The translations under genes and the position numbers were made by a program. Under the pieces are notes generated by a model. It worked only from the letters and a program-made list of their open reading frames with translations. It was not told where the DNA came from and ran no database searches. From Mycobacteroides chelonae CCUG 47445 (GTDB taxonomy: Bacteria; Actinomycetota; Actinomycetes; Mycobacteriales; Mycobacteriaceae), in NCBI RefSeq assembly GCF_001632805.1, contig NZ_CP007220.1, forward strand, positions 1,860,001-1,924,000: 64,000 nt of DNA. The letters run 5' to 3'. Below, one piece after another: positions 42,040 through 51,509 of the stretch. The number at the start of each line of letters is the position of its first letter. Positions within the stretch are counted from its first letter, which is position 1.

Positions 42040-43128
42040 TTAGAGCACGACCACCGAGCGCAGCACCTGCCCGTGATGCATTTTCTCGAAGGCTTCTTCG
42101 ATATCGCCGATGCTGATGCGTTCGGTGACGAAGCGATCCAGGGGCAGACGACCCTGCTGGTACAGGCTGACCAGGGTGGGGAAGTCCCGTTCGGGTAGGC
42201 AGTCGCCGTACCAGGAGGACTTCAGCGATCCACCGCGCGAGAAGAAGTCGATGAGTGGCATCTCGAGTTTCATGTCGGGGGTGGGCACCCCCACCAGCAC
42301 GACGGTGCCGGCCAGATCGCGGGCGTAGAACGCCTGCTTCCAGGTTTCCGGGCGGCCCACCGCATCGATCACGACATCGGCGCCGAACTCATCGGTGAGT
42401 TCCTGCACCGCGGTCACCACGTCCTCAACCGTGCGGGCGTTGATGGTGTCGGTGGCGCCGAAGTCCTTGGCCCAGGCCAGTTTGGTGTCGTCGGTATCGA
42501 TGGCGATGATCTTGCGTGCCCCGGCCAGCTTGGCGCCGGCGATGGCGGCGTCCCCGACCCCGCCACATCCGATGACCGCGACCGAATCATCGCGCCCGAC
42601 GTTGCCGGTGTTGACGGCCGCACCCAAACCGGCCATCACACCGCAGCCCAGCAGGCCGACCACGGCCGGATCGGCGGTGGGGTCGACCTTGGTGCACTGG
42701 CCGGCGTGCACCAGCGTCTTCTCGATGAACGCGCCGATGCCCAGGGCGGGGGTCAGTTCGGTGCCGTCGGTCAACGTCATCTTCTGGGTCGCGTTGAACG
42801 TGTCGAAGCAGTACTGCGGGCGTCCGCGCTTGCAGGCCCGGCACACCCCGCACACCGCACGCCAGTTCAGGATCACGAAATCACCCGGCTCGACCGTGGT
42901 TACGCCCTCGCCGACGGTCTCCACGATCCCGGCTGCCTCATGGCCCAACAGGAACGGAAACTCGTCGTTGATACCGCCCTCGCGGTAGGTCAGATCGGTG
43001 TGGCAGACACCGCACGCCTGCACCTTCACCACAACCTCACCGGGGCCCGGATCGGGAACCACGATGTCCACCAGTTCCACCGGAGCCTTCACCGACCGAG
43101 CGATCACACCGCGCACAGTTTGAGACAT
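42040..43128 (-). CDS. mscR: S-(hydroxymethyl)mycothiol dehydrogenase / S-nitrosomycothiol reductase
   Basis: A 362-residue zinc-dependent MDR enzyme, very similar over its length to the Rv2259 protein: [53 protein letters not shown], and [15 protein letters not shown] supplying the structural zinc cysteines. It oxidises the formaldehyde-mycothiol adduct and can reduce S-nitrosomycothiol, in the cytoplasm with NAD. A serine hydrolase gene is divergently placed 24 bp away, as is a hydrolase beside this gene in other mycobacteria. Presence of mycothiol metabolism supports an actinobacterial host. Confidence 0.95.
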   Translation of the reverse strand: MSQTVRGVIARSVKAPVELVDIVVPDPGPGEVVVKVQACGVCHTDLTYREGGINDEFPFLLGHEAAGIVETVGEGVTTVEPGDFVILNWRAVCGVCRACKRGRPQYCFDTFNATQKMTLTDGTELTPALGIGAFIEKTLVHAGQCTKVDPTADPAVVGLLGCGVMAGLGAAVNTGNVGRDDSVAVIGCGGVGDAAIAGAKLAGARKIIAIDTDDTKLAWAKDFGATDTINARTVEDVVTAVQELTDEFGADVVIDAVGRPETWKQAFYARDLAGTVVLVGVPTPDMKLEMPLIDFFSRGGSLKSSWYGDCLPERDFPTLVSLYQQGRLPLDRFVTERISIGDIEEAFEKMHHGQVLRSVVVL

Positions 43129-43152
43129 GCGTCAGACGCTACAGTCCCAGGC

Positions 43153-43971
43153 ATGGGTGCCCTCGACCTCGTCGCCGATTGGCCAGTACCCACCGTCGCC
43201 GCCGCGGTGGTGGGACCGGAGGGCATAAGGGCCCAAACCGGCCCTGTCACGCACCAATTCGCGCTCGCGTCGGTCACCAAACCGTTGGTGGCCCGGGCCG
43301 CACAGGTGGCGCTGGAGGAAGGTGCCGTGGAGCTTGCGACGCCGGCCGGTCCGCCCGGTTCGACCGTCGAACATCTGCTGGCGCACGCCTCGGGGCTGTC
43401 GATGCTCTCCGACGCCGTCATCGCTAAGCCCGGTACTCGCCGGGTGTATTCGAACTACGGCTTCGCGGTGCTGGCGCATACGGTGCAGGCCGGGTCCACC
43501 ATCGAGTTCGGTCAGTACCTCCATGAGGCGGTGTTCGAGCCACTCGGTATGGGGGACACGGTGTTGCCCGGTGGAGCCGACACCGCCGGGTACGGGGGAG
43601 CGTCCACCGTCGTGGACCTGGTGGCCTTCGCCGGCGAGCTGCTGCGTCCGCGCCTGGTGACGGCCGAGACGCATCAGCATGCGGCGAATGTCGTCTTCCC
43701 AGGATTGGACGGGGTGCTGCCCGGCTACGGCGTGCAGCGTCCCAACGACTGGGGCCTGGGCTTCGAGATCAAGGGCACCAAGATTCCACACTGGACCGGC
43801 GCCGAGAACTCACCGGCCACCTACGGCCACTTTGGGCAGTCCGGCACGTTTCTGTGGGTGGACCCGGTCACCGATCTGGCCCTCGTCGTGCTGACCGACA
43901 GGCCCTTCGACGGTTGGGCCAACCAGCTATGGCCACAGCTGTCCGACGCGGTGCTGGCCGAGTTCGGGTAG
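43153..43971 (+). CDS. Serine hydrolase, class C beta-lactamase-like
   Basis: A 272-residue protein of the beta-lactamase/penicillin-binding fold. S40-V-T-K43 (in FALASVTKPLVA) is the S-x-x-K motif and VYSNYGF the Y-x-N motif. GHFGQSGTFLWVDP near the C-terminus corresponds to the third active-site element. There is no signal peptide, so it is probably a cytosolic esterase or peptidase instead of a true beta-lactamase. It is short for the family. It is divergent from mscR. Confidence 0.85.
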   Translation: MGALDLVADWPVPTVAAAVVGPEGIRAQTGPVTHQFALASVTKPLVARAAQVALEEGAVELATPAGPPGSTVEHLLAHASGLSMLSDAVIAKPGTRRVYSNYGFAVLAHTVQAGSTIEFGQYLHEAVFEPLGMGDTVLPGGADTAGYGGASTVVDLVAFAGELLRPRLVTAETHQHAANVVFPGLDGVLPGYGVQRPNDWGLGFEIKGTKIPHWTGAENSPATYGHFGQSGTFLWVDPVTDLALVVLTDRPFDGWANQLWPQLSDAVLAEFG

Positions 43972-44149
43972 AGATTCTCAAACTCTCAGGAAGCCGTTAC
44001 CTCAAATTGGGGCTTAGGACTGGCGCAACACGCGCACCACAGGGCACAATGGTGTCACAAGGCACATTGATGTAATTCGGTAACACGCTCCAGAAGCTTC
44101 GCGAGTCGTTGGGGAAGACGTCCTCGTCGAAGACAAAGGAGCACTACGA

Positions 44150-44683
44150 ATGCACGCGTCGCCTCAGTTCGCCGACTCGACAACCGGCGTGGTGTATGTC
44201 CATGCCTCTCCGGCTGCGGTGTGCCCGCACGTCGAGTGGGCCTTGTCGTCGACCCTGTCGGCGATCACGTCCGGCCGTAACGCTGACGCAGTGAAGCTGC
44301 GCTGGCAGGCACAACCGGCCATGCCGGGGCAGTTGCGCGCCGTCACCAACTGGGTGGGCCCCGTCGGTACGGGTGCGCGCCTGGCCAACGCCCTGCGCTC
44401 GTGGCCCGTGCTGCGCTTCGAGGTCACCGAGGACGCCAGCGATGGCGTGGACGGTCAGCGCTTCAGCCACGTCCCGCAGCTGGGCATGTGGAGCGGTAGC
44501 ACCAGCGCCAACGGCGACATCATGGTCAGCGAGATGCGCCTGCGCGGCCTGATGGAATCCGACGCGGGCAGCATCGCCTCGGAGCTCGACAACATGCTGG
44601 GCACCGCATGGGACGACGCGCTGGAGCCGTACCGCAGCGGCGGCGACGGCGCCGAAGTGACCTGGCTGCGCGGAGTCGGCTAG
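44150..44683 (+). CDS. DUF3145 protein
   Basis: A 177-residue soluble protein typical of mycobacteria and related actinobacteria (DUF3145): TGVVYVHASPAAVCPHVEWALSSTL, KLRWQAQPAMPGQLRAVTNWVGPVGTGARLANALRSWPVLRFEVTED, and the C-terminal LDNMLGTAWDDALEPYR. Function is unknown. Its position next to the FAS-II operon is conserved-looking. About 180 bp upstream, to 43971, hold only a promoter region. Confidence 0.85.
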   Translation: MHASPQFADSTTGVVYVHASPAAVCPHVEWALSSTLSAITSGRNADAVKLRWQAQPAMPGQLRAVTNWVGPVGTGARLANALRSWPVLRFEVTEDASDGVDGQRFSHVPQLGMWSGSTSANGDIMVSEMRLRGLMESDAGSIASELDNMLGTAWDDALEPYRSGGDGAEVTWLRGVG

Positions 44684-44687
44684 AGCC

Positions 44688-45095
44688 TCAGCTCTTGTTG
44701 GCGTTGGCGACCAGGCGGCTCACCAGGAAGCCGACGTAGGCGAGGCCGCCCAGGCTACCCACGATGCGGGTACGCCGGAACGCCAGCGCAAGTCCGAGCA
44801 ACAGCTCGGTGAAGCCGTTCTGGTAGACCCAGCGGCGGGTGTCCTCCGGGAAGGCGACCTTGGAGAGGGACTCGAACGGCTGGGGCGCGACGAAATGCGC
44901 GACACCGGTGGCGGCCAGGCCGGCGCCGCCCGCCCGGAATCCGATGCCGGCGAGGCGAACGCCCAGACGCACCAGATTCTCGATGAGCGCCGAAAGTCGC
45001 TGGAACAGGCTCGGCCCGACCTTCGTCGTCACGAGCGTCGCGGTCGGCTGACCGTCGACAAGCAACTTGAGTGCCTTTTTACGCCGAAGTGCCAT
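44688..45095 (-). CDS. Small membrane protein, DoxX-like
   Basis: A 135-residue protein whose second half has three hydrophobic spans. The segment GVAHFVAPQPFESLSKVAFPEDTRRWVYQNGFTELLLGLALAFRRTRIVG follows the pattern of small DoxX-like membrane proteins (HF..P..F, then G..E). Function unknown. It converges with DUF3145 (stops 4 bp apart) and lies downstream of the FAS-II operon, without clear coupling. Confidence 0.72.
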   Translation of the reverse strand: MALRRKKALKLLVDGQPTATLVTTKVGPSLFQRLSALIENLVRLGVRLAGIGFRAGGAGLAATGVAHFVAPQPFESLSKVAFPEDTRRWVYQNGFTELLLGLALAFRRTRIVGSLGGLAYVGFLVSRLVANANKS

Positions 45096-45154
45096 TCCCC
45101 AGACTCCCTTGTCGATTATGTGAACGAAACGTCACTCTAACAGTACGGGTATGG

Positions 45155-45988
45155 CTAGGCGTCGGCTTGTCGCGTGGCGACGTCGATGCCGAACGTCTCC
45201 ACCAGGAAGCTCACGATCGCGGGTGTCACCCGGCGCGGCCAGAACCGCAAGGTGGCCAACGTTCCGGCCGAAACCACTTGCGCACCAACAATATCGATCG
45301 CGAGATTGTGTGCGTCCGCCGCCGGGTGCAGTGGATCTGCGGTGAGCGAGAGGATCATGGTGGGCGTATCAACCGCCCGCCGTATCGCGCGTGGCGGTGC
45401 CATGCGGCCCACCAGCATGCCCTTCATGAACGCCGCCGAGCGCGACGGCGGGGCGGTCAGGAACGAGCGAATCAAGCCCAGCGTGGGCTGCTCGGTTTCG
45501 GGGAACGATCGGGCCACCGCGCCGACCAGCCACACCAGCGGCCGACCGAGAGTGAACAGGGTGAGCCCGGCGGACCACAGGTAACCGGCGACGCCGATAC
45601 CGTGTTCCAGGAACGGACCCTCCAGCAGCAGTCCGGCCACCCGCTCGGGTGCCAACGCCGCGGCCTCCACCGAGATATTCGCGCCGACGGAGGTGCCACC
45701 GAGCACCGCGCGCTCGATACCCAGGGCATCCAGGGCGCCGATGAGCTGGCGGCCCAAGGCTTGTGAGTTGTAACGGTCCGGCTCGAGCGGGCGTTCATCG
45801 GCGGTAGTGCCGAGCAGATCCAGGCAGATCACCCGAAAACCACGCTCGGCCAATTCCTTGGCCCAGGCGTGCTCCAGATAGTGCGAGGTGAGGAACGCGT
45901 GGGACAGCACCACAACGCGGTCCCCGGAACCGAACTGGCGATATGCCAGCCGGTGTCCGTCGACCGTGACCGTGGTGCCGGCCGTCAC
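45155..45988 (-). CDS. Alpha/beta hydrolase coupled to accD6
   Basis: A 277-residue alpha/beta hydrolase. The nucleophile Ser is in GGTSVGANIS, with the oxyanion region SHAFLTSH; a cap region with hydrophobic helices follows (about 115-185). Its start overlaps the accD6 stop by four bases (ATGA), so it is part of the FAS-II transcription unit. That suggests a role in lipid metabolism, for example a thioesterase or lipase, but the substrate is unknown. Confidence 0.85.
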   Translation of the reverse strand: MTAGTTVTVDGHRLAYRQFGSGDRVVVLSHAFLTSHYLEHAWAKELAERGFRVICLDLLGTTADERPLEPDRYNSQALGRQLIGALDALGIERAVLGGTSVGANISVEAAALAPERVAGLLLEGPFLEHGIGVAGYLWSAGLTLFTLGRPLVWLVGAVARSFPETEQPTLGLIRSFLTAPPSRSAAFMKGMLVGRMAPPRAIRRAVDTPTMILSLTADPLHPAADAHNLAIDIVGAQVVSAGTLATLRFWPRRVTPAIVSFLVETFGIDVATRQADA

Positions 45989-47406
45989 AGCGGGATGTTC
46001 TTGTGCCGGCCGCGCCGCGACGGCGCCTCGGCGAGGGCGCGGGTCAGTACCGCGCGGGTCTGCGACGGCTCGATCTCCTCGTCGACGACGCCGATCTCGA
46101 TGGCGCGATCCACGCCACCGGCGATCCGCTCGTGCTCGAGAGCCAGCTCCTCATGCAGGGCCTCGCGTTCCTCTTCGGGGGCGGCGGCCAGCTGCTTCTT
46201 GTGCAGGATGCCGACGGCAGCCTTGGCGCCCATGACGGCGACCTCGGCGTCCGGCCACGCGAACACCTTGGTGGCGCCCAGCGAGCGGGAGTTCATGGCG
46301 ATGTAGGCACCGCCGTAGATCTTGCGGGTCACCAGCGTGACGCGCGGAACGGTGGCCTCACCGAACGCGTGCAGCAGCTTGGCGCCGCGACGCACCACGC
46401 CGCCCCACTCCTGGCCCACACCGGGCAGGTAGCCCGGCACGTCCACGAGCACGATCAGCGGAATGCCGAACGCGTTGCACAGGCGCACGAAACGCGCTGC
46501 CTTCTCGGCGCTTTCGGAGTTCAGGCAGCCACCCAGGCGCAGTGGGTTGTTGGCCAGCACGCCGACGCTACGACCGGCCAGGCGGCCCAGGCCGATGACC
46601 ATCGACGGTGCCCACTTGCCCTGGAACTCCTCGAACGGGTCGTCCCCGTCGAGCAGCGCGTTGACGATCGGATGCACGTCGTAGGCGCGCTTGGCCGACT
46701 CGGGCAGCAGCGCGCGCAGATCGGTGTGATCGGCCTCGGCGCGGTTGCGATCGAAAACGCCCTGCTGGCAGAAGAATCCGACCAGCTTGCGACCACGAGC
46801 GTAGGCGTCCAGCTCATCGTCGGCGACGATGTGGCACACACCCGACTTCTTGTGGTGGGCTTCGGGGCCACCCAGGGTGGCCATGTCGACGTCCTCGCCG
46901 GTGACGCTGCGGACCACGTCGGGTCCGGTGACGAAGACGCGGCTCTGCGGCGCCATGATGATGACGTCGGTCAGTGCCGGGCCGTACGCCGCACCACCGG
47001 CGGCGAAGCCGACGACGATCGAGATCTGCGGGATGTAACCCGAGGCGCGGATCATGGCCTCGAAGACCAGCCCGACGGCATGGAGGGCGGAAACCCCTTC
47101 GGCCAGGCGGGCACCGCCGGAGTGCCAGATACCCACGATCGGGCTCTGCTCCTCGATGGCGGTGTCGTAGGCGTTGACGATGTGACGGCAGCCCTCGATA
47201 CCCATGGCGCCGCCCATGACGGTGCCATCGGTGCAGAAGGCGATGGTCCTGACTCCGTTGACCGTGCCACCGGCGGCCAGCACACCCGAGCGGTCACGCT
47301 CGTGCAGCAGCTCGACGGTGCCGTCATCGAAGAACGTGCTCAGCCGGAGCAACGGATCGCGCGGATCGAGCGATTCGTCGATGGCCTCGGGAGCCAGGAT
47401 CGTCAT
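45985..47406 (-). CDS. accD6: Acetyl/propionyl-CoA carboxylase carboxyltransferase subunit
   Basis: A 473-residue biotin-dependent carboxyltransferase that makes malonyl-CoA for FAS-II. The two crotonase-like halves are visible, with the acyl-CoA and carboxybiotin oxyanion holes near GFAAGGAAYGPALTDV and GAKLLHAFGEATVPRVTLVTRKIYGGAYIAMNS. Length fits AccD6 of mycobacteria. It lies 18 bp behind kasA in the operon fabD-acpM-kasA-accD6. It needs an AccA-type biotin subunit, not in this window. Confidence 0.95.
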   Translation of the reverse strand: MTILAPEAIDESLDPRDPLLRLSTFFDDGTVELLHERDRSGVLAAGGTVNGVRTIAFCTDGTVMGGAMGIEGCRHIVNAYDTAIEEQSPIVGIWHSGGARLAEGVSALHAVGLVFEAMIRASGYIPQISIVVGFAAGGAAYGPALTDVIIMAPQSRVFVTGPDVVRSVTGEDVDMATLGGPEAHHKKSGVCHIVADDELDAYARGRKLVGFFCQQGVFDRNRAEADHTDLRALLPESAKRAYDVHPIVNALLDGDDPFEEFQGKWAPSMVIGLGRLAGRSVGVLANNPLRLGGCLNSESAEKAARFVRLCNAFGIPLIVLVDVPGYLPGVGQEWGGVVRRGAKLLHAFGEATVPRVTLVTRKIYGGAYIAMNSRSLGATKVFAWPDAEVAVMGAKAAVGILHKKQLAAAPEEEREALHEELALEHERIAGGVDRAIEIGVVDEEIEPSQTRAVLTRALAEAPSRRGRHKNIPL

Positions 47407-47424
47407 CTTGAGCCTCTCTGGTGC

Positions 47425-48678
47425 TTAGTACTTGCCAAAGGCAAGCGCAACGTTGTGCCCGCCGAATCCAAACGAGTTATTGATTGCGTATTTAAAATCC
47501 CCGTGACGCGGCTCTCCCGCAACGACATCCAGGTCGATTTCGGGATCAAGGTTGTCAAGATTGAGCGTCGGCGGGATAACGCCGTCGCGCAGTGCGAGCA
47601 CGGTGAGCACCGATTCCAGGGCGCCGACGGCACCAATCGAGTGGCCGAGCGCCGACTTGGGCGCATACACCGCGGCGTGCTGCACACCGGCGACATGGAT
47701 GGCGTTGGCCTCGGCGACATCGCCGATCGGGGTGGCCGTTCCGTGCGCGTTGATGTGGTCAATGTCCTTGGGGGACAGGCCTGCTGTCTGAATTGCGCGG
47801 GTCATCGCCGCACCGGCGCGCACACCATCGGGGCCCGGGGCCACCATGTGGTACGCGTCAGAGGTGATGCCAGCGCCCATGATGCGGGCCAGGATCTGCG
47901 CGCCACGAGCCTTGGCGTGCTCTTCGGTCTCGATGACCATGAGCGCGCCGGCCTCGCCGAACACGAATCCGTCGCGGTCCTTGTCGAACGGACGAGAAGC
48001 CTTCTCCGGCTCATCGTTTCGGGTCGACATGGCACGCATCATGGAGAACGCGGCGATCGGCAGGGCTTCGATCATGCCCTCCACGCCACCGCAGACGACC
48101 ATGTCGGCGTCGCCCATCACAATCTGGCGCCAAGCATGCGCGATGGCCTCGGAGCCGGAGGAACACGCCGACACCGGCGTGATGACGCCCGCGCGGGCGC
48201 CGATCTCCAAGCCCACCACCGCGGCGGCACCGTTGGGCATGCACATCTGGACGGCCAGCGGCGAAACCTTGCGAATGCCATGCTCATTCATGGTGTCGTA
48301 GGTTTCGACGATGCGCTCGCCACCGCCGAGCCCGGTACCGATGACGACGGCGAGGCGGTCCTTGTCGATGTCATCGGGCGTGCCGGCGTTCTGCCACACC
48401 TGACGGCCTACGAGCAGCGCCATGCGCTGCACGTAGGCCATCCGGCGAAGCTCCAACCGGGTCATGTGGTTATCGATGGGCTCCTTGAGGTGCCCACCGA
48501 TCCACACGGGCAGACCGAACTTCTCGACGAATTCGTCTTCGAGAACCTCGATGCCGCTCTCCCCGGCGATCAATCCCTTCCACGTGCCCTCGATGTCAGG
48601 CGCGATAGATGTCGTTGCGGCGAGAGCCGTCACAACGACGTTGGGGAAGCCACCGTTGGCAGTGGAAGGGGTTGTCAC
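47425..48678 (-). CDS. kasA: Beta-ketoacyl-ACP synthase KasA (FAS-II)
   Basis: A 417-residue condensing enzyme that elongates meromycolate chains on AcpM. The catalytic Cys is in [17 protein letters not shown] (about 171), followed by the His residues in [12 protein letters not shown] (about 311) and [15 protein letters not shown] (about 345). The N-terminus [21 protein letters not shown] is almost the same as M. tuberculosis KasA. Only one KAS gene is present here; the next gene is accD6, so the adjacent kasB of M. tuberculosis is missing. Drug target of thiolactomycin-type inhibitors. Confidence 0.96.
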   Translation of the reverse strand: MTTPSTANGGFPNVVVTALAATTSIAPDIEGTWKGLIAGESGIEVLEDEFVEKFGLPVWIGGHLKEPIDNHMTRLELRRMAYVQRMALLVGRQVWQNAGTPDDIDKDRLAVVIGTGLGGGERIVETYDTMNEHGIRKVSPLAVQMCMPNGAAAVVGLEIGARAGVITPVSACSSGSEAIAHAWRQIVMGDADMVVCGGVEGMIEALPIAAFSMMRAMSTRNDEPEKASRPFDKDRDGFVFGEAGALMVIETEEHAKARGAQILARIMGAGITSDAYHMVAPGPDGVRAGAAMTRAIQTAGLSPKDIDHINAHGTATPIGDVAEANAIHVAGVQHAAVYAPKSALGHSIGAVGALESVLTVLALRDGVIPPTLNLDNLDPEIDLDVVAGEPRHGDFKYAINNSFGFGGHNVALAFGKY

Positions 48679-48683
48679 TGGTC

Positions 48684-48983
48684 CTAGCCCTCCAGCTGCG
48701 CGCGGATGTTGGCTGCGGCCTCGGGGTTTTCCTGCTCGAGCTTCTCGATGTAGTTGACGACATCGCCAACGGTCCGCAGACCGGCCAGATCCTCATCGGG
48801 GATCTTCACGCCGTACTTGTCCTCGGTCTGGACGGCGATCTCAACCATCGACAGCGAGTCGATGTCCAGGTCGTCGACGAACGACTTCTCGAGGGTGACC
48901 TCGGACGGCTCGATACCGGTGACCTCTTCGATGATCTCGGCGAGACCGGCGACGATGCGATCTTTTTCTTCTGCGGTGGCCAC
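48684..48983 (-). CDS. acpM: Meromycolate acyl carrier protein
   Basis: A 99-residue acidic carrier protein. The phosphopantetheine serine is in [22 protein letters not shown], and [25 protein letters not shown] matches mycobacterial AcpM. GTG 48983 is chosen ([13 protein letters not shown]) because the upstream extension is Pro/His-rich and unlike any carrier protein. It is shorter at the C-terminus than the 115-residue M. tuberculosis protein, ending in RAQLEG. It shuttles growing meromycolate chains between FAS-II enzymes. Confidence 0.95.
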   Translation of the reverse strand: MATAEEKDRIVAGLAEIIEEVTGIEPSEVTLEKSFVDDLDIDSLSMVEIAVQTEDKYGVKIPDEDLAGLRTVGDVVNYIEKLEQENPEAAANIRAQLEG

Positions 48984-49109
48984 TCGGTGGCTCCCTTCGG
49001 TGTTGTGGACTGCGGGTGCAGCCCTGGGGTGAACTCTGTGTTGTGGAACGGGATGAGTGGGCGGCACTGCCCGCCCATCCTGGGTACTACTTATTGGTGG
49101 TTTGGCCGC

Positions 49110-50018
49110 TTACAGCTCGGCCAGGGCGTCGAGGTCTTCGAGGGATTTCAGGGCCTGGTTGGTGACGCCACGCATCTCGCGCTTCGCGATGCCGGCCAGG
49201 GCACCTGAGGGCGGCAGCTCCACAACGGCCTGCACATCTGCCGTCTTGAAGTATTCGGTGCACAGATCCCAGCGCACCGGGGAGGTGAGCTGGTTGACCA
49301 GCTTCTCCATGGCGTCGGCGCCGGAGGTGACGGGGGTGCCATCGAAGTTGGACAGCAAGGTGGTGACCGGCTCAGACGGGAGGATCGCGGCCGCTGCGGC
49401 GGCGTACGCCTCCTGCGCGGGAGCCATGAAGTGGGTGTGGAAGGCGCCTGCGGTGGCGAGCTGGCGCACGCGCGCCTTGGCCGGGGGATCCTCGGCCAGC
49501 TTCTCCAAGGCGGTGATACGGCCGGCGGCGACGATCTGTCCGACGGCGTTGCGGTTGGCGGGGATCAGCTCCAGGGCCTCCAGGCGCTCCAGCACCTCGG
49601 CCTCGTCACCGCCCAGCACGGCGGACATACCGGTCGGGTCCAGCGCGCAGGCCCTGGCCATCTCGGCGCCACGGGTGGCGGCCAGGGCGACGGCGTCGTC
49701 GGCGGAGATGACCCCGGCGATGGCGTAGGCGGCGATCTCACCGACGGAGTGACCGGCGACCACGGTGGTCTTGGCGTTGAGGTGGCCGCGCTTGGTCAGC
49801 TCGTCGTAGGCCAGCAGGGTCAGTGCGACGACCAACGGCTGAGTGATCGAGGTATCGGTGATCTCTTCGGCGGTGGCGGTGGTGCCCAGGCGCACCAGAT
49901 CGAGTCCGCTGGCCTTCGACCACTGCTCAACCTGGTCGGTGGCACCGGGCAATTCGAGCCACGGTGTCAGCATGCCGGGAGTCTGGGATCCCTGTCCGGG
50001 AGCGAGCAGCGCAATCAC
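49110..50018 (-). CDS. fabD: Malonyl-CoA:ACP transacylase
   Basis: A 302-residue transacylase that loads malonate onto AcpM. The catalytic serine is in VVAGHSVGEIAAYAI (about 92), the N-terminal GQGSQTPGM motif and the GAFHTHFMAPA His segment are visible. It is the first gene of the fabD-acpM-kasA-accD6-hydrolase unit. GTG 50018 is the start; no strong ribosome binding site is apparent, which is compatible with a short or absent leader. The regulator mabR lies immediately upstream on the same strand. Confidence 0.96.
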   Translation of the reverse strand: MIALLAPGQGSQTPGMLTPWLELPGATDQVEQWSKASGLDLVRLGTTATAEEITDTSITQPLVVALTLLAYDELTKRGHLNAKTTVVAGHSVGEIAAYAIAGVISADDAVALAATRGAEMARACALDPTGMSAVLGGDEAEVLERLEALELIPANRNAVGQIVAAGRITALEKLAEDPPAKARVRQLATAGAFHTHFMAPAQEAYAAAAAAILPSEPVTTLLSNFDGTPVTSGADAMEKLVNQLTSPVRWDLCTEYFKTADVQAVVELPPSGALAGIAKREMRGVTNQALKSLEDLDALAEL

Positions 50019-50091
50019 GTATTTAAGAGAACACTGTGAAGGGCCGTTTGCGCCGTGTAAGAGAAAATGAATCTTGTCTTAAGTATTTGTG

Positions 50092-50113
50092 GGATGCCTA
50101 CAAAAAGGCATCC
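50092..50113. terminator. Hairpin in the mabR-fabD intergenic region
   Basis: GGATGCCT and AGGCATCC pair perfectly around ACAAAA. It lies between the mabR stop and the fabD start, on the strand read by both. No T-run follows, so it may be a weak terminator, or part of a regulatory site: TTTGT-N9-ACAAA overlaps it and recalls the TTTTGT/ACAAAA halves reported for MabR, although with a different spacing. Confidence 0.45.
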
Positions 50114-50177
50114 GTTGCGACCCGATCTATACCGTCTCGCAATGTGGGACCTCGCAGGTGACCAGCGAGTAACCCGT

Positions 50178-51458
50178 CTAAGCCTTAATGACGTTGATTG
50201 TGACTGGTGTGATTCCTGGTTCAGGATTGAACACCTCGGCGTGGTCCTGAGCCAGTCTGCCGACCGTTGCCGCGACACGCAACACATAGGCATCACGCGG
50301 GGACGTTGGGTCCCTACCGGTGAAATCGGTGATTCGCTTAAGTCGATAGCGCACAGTATTTGGGTGAACAAACAGCGCGCGTGCGCACGCCTCGATCGCG
50401 CCCCCGGAATCTAAGTAGGCGTCGAGGGTTTCGGTCAGCGCCGGGCCGGCATCGCCGAGCGGGCGCATCACCTCTGTATTGAGGGCCGCAATGGCGGCCT
50501 TGTCGCCCAGGAGCGCCCGTTCGGGCAGCAGCTCGCGCGAGGACACCGGGCGGGGCGCGCCCCGCCACCCCGAGACCGCATCCATCCCCGAGAGCGCCTC
50601 CACGGCGCTGGTGTGTGAGGCGCTGAGGGTGCCCGCCGTGGGCCCGATGACCACCGGACCGTCGGAGAAGACCGTTAACAGATCGACCACGAACTTGTTG
50701 TGGGCCGTGATCGGACCCGACGCGATGGTGAGCAGCCGGGTGCCCTGGATGACCGCAAGGGCCCCGCGGCCGTGCCGCTGCGCGACCTCATGAACCAAGG
50801 TGGTTGCGTTAGCGATGATTTCCGGGCGGGGAGTGCCGACGATGACCGTTGCCGGCGCGGTGGTATCCCAGTTGAGTGCGGCGGCACGCGACAGCATGTC
50901 CGGTCCGGTATCGCCGCGTACCACCGCGTCGACCACCGTCGCCTCCAGGCGGGAGTCCCAGGCTCCACGGGTCTCGGCGGCCTCCGCGTACACGCTGGCC
51001 GCCCCGAATGCGAGATCGCGGCTGTACCGCAAGATGCCCTCGGTCAGCGTCACCAGCTGCTCATCGTTGCGCGCGAGCAGGGGCAACACCTCTTCGAAAA
51101 ACTCCATGGCGGTGCGCACCATGTCGACGGAATGGCGCAGTGCCAGGCGTTTGGCGAGGTCTTGGGGGACCACCTCGAAGGCCTGCATGGTGAAGCCGAC
51201 CGTGCCTTCGGGGTCGCGTATCCACTCGACGAAGTTGTTGATCGCCGTCTGAACCACCAGGGCGACACTGGACCGCTGCGAGGCCTCCAGGTCGGTGAAG
51301 AAGGGCAAGCGCTCTTCCATGACATGAACGGCCTCGGTCGAGAGCCGGCCGGAGTACTGCTTGATCCGGTGCAGGAGTGCCTCGGGCACCTCTGCCCTTT
51401 CGCGGGGCTTGCGGGCCGCGCGAAATCCGCGAGGAGAGGTCGCCGAATTGTCGGGCAT
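50178..51458 (-). CDS. mabR: PucR-type regulator of the FAS-II genes
   Basis: A 426-residue regulator. The N-terminal half is a sensory region (about 20-180). The central part is GGDEF-like in fold, and a C-terminal PucR helix-turn-helix (DSGGAIEACARALFVHPNTVRYRLKRITDFTGRDP, about 355-400) ends the protein. In M. tuberculosis the protein at this position (Rv2242, MabR) controls fasII expression and mycolic acid synthesis. The gene order mabR-fabD-acpM-kasA is the same here, which supports the name. The effector is believed to be a long acyl-CoA. Confidence 0.93.
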   Translation of the reverse strand: MPDNSATSPRGFRAARKPRERAEVPEALLHRIKQYSGRLSTEAVHVMEERLPFFTDLEASQRSSVALVVQTAINNFVEWIRDPEGTVGFTMQAFEVVPQDLAKRLALRHSVDMVRTAMEFFEEVLPLLARNDEQLVTLTEGILRYSRDLAFGAASVYAEAAETRGAWDSRLEATVVDAVVRGDTGPDMLSRAAALNWDTTAPATVIVGTPRPEIIANATTLVHEVAQRHGRGALAVIQGTRLLTIASGPITAHNKFVVDLLTVFSDGPVVIGPTAGTLSASHTSAVEALSGMDAVSGWRGAPRPVSSRELLPERALLGDKAAIAALNTEVMRPLGDAGPALTETLDAYLDSGGAIEACARALFVHPNTVRYRLKRITDFTGRDPTSPRDAYVLRVAATVGRLAQDHAEVFNPEPGITPVTINVIKA

Positions 51459-51509
51459 CCCTAAAAGGTACCCCGGATTCCTAGTGGGAAACCGCTAAAT
51501 TCGGGGAAG

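Noticed and set aside
43972..44149. Possible small gene before DUF3145
   Set aside because: The 178-bp gap is AT-richer and looks like a promoter region; no frame with a binding site was found.
46003..48687. A very long open frame opposite accD6 and kasA
   Set aside because: It lies wholly antisense to two clearly conserved genes and its product is rich in Arg, His, Gln and Gly typical of GC-driven shadow frames.
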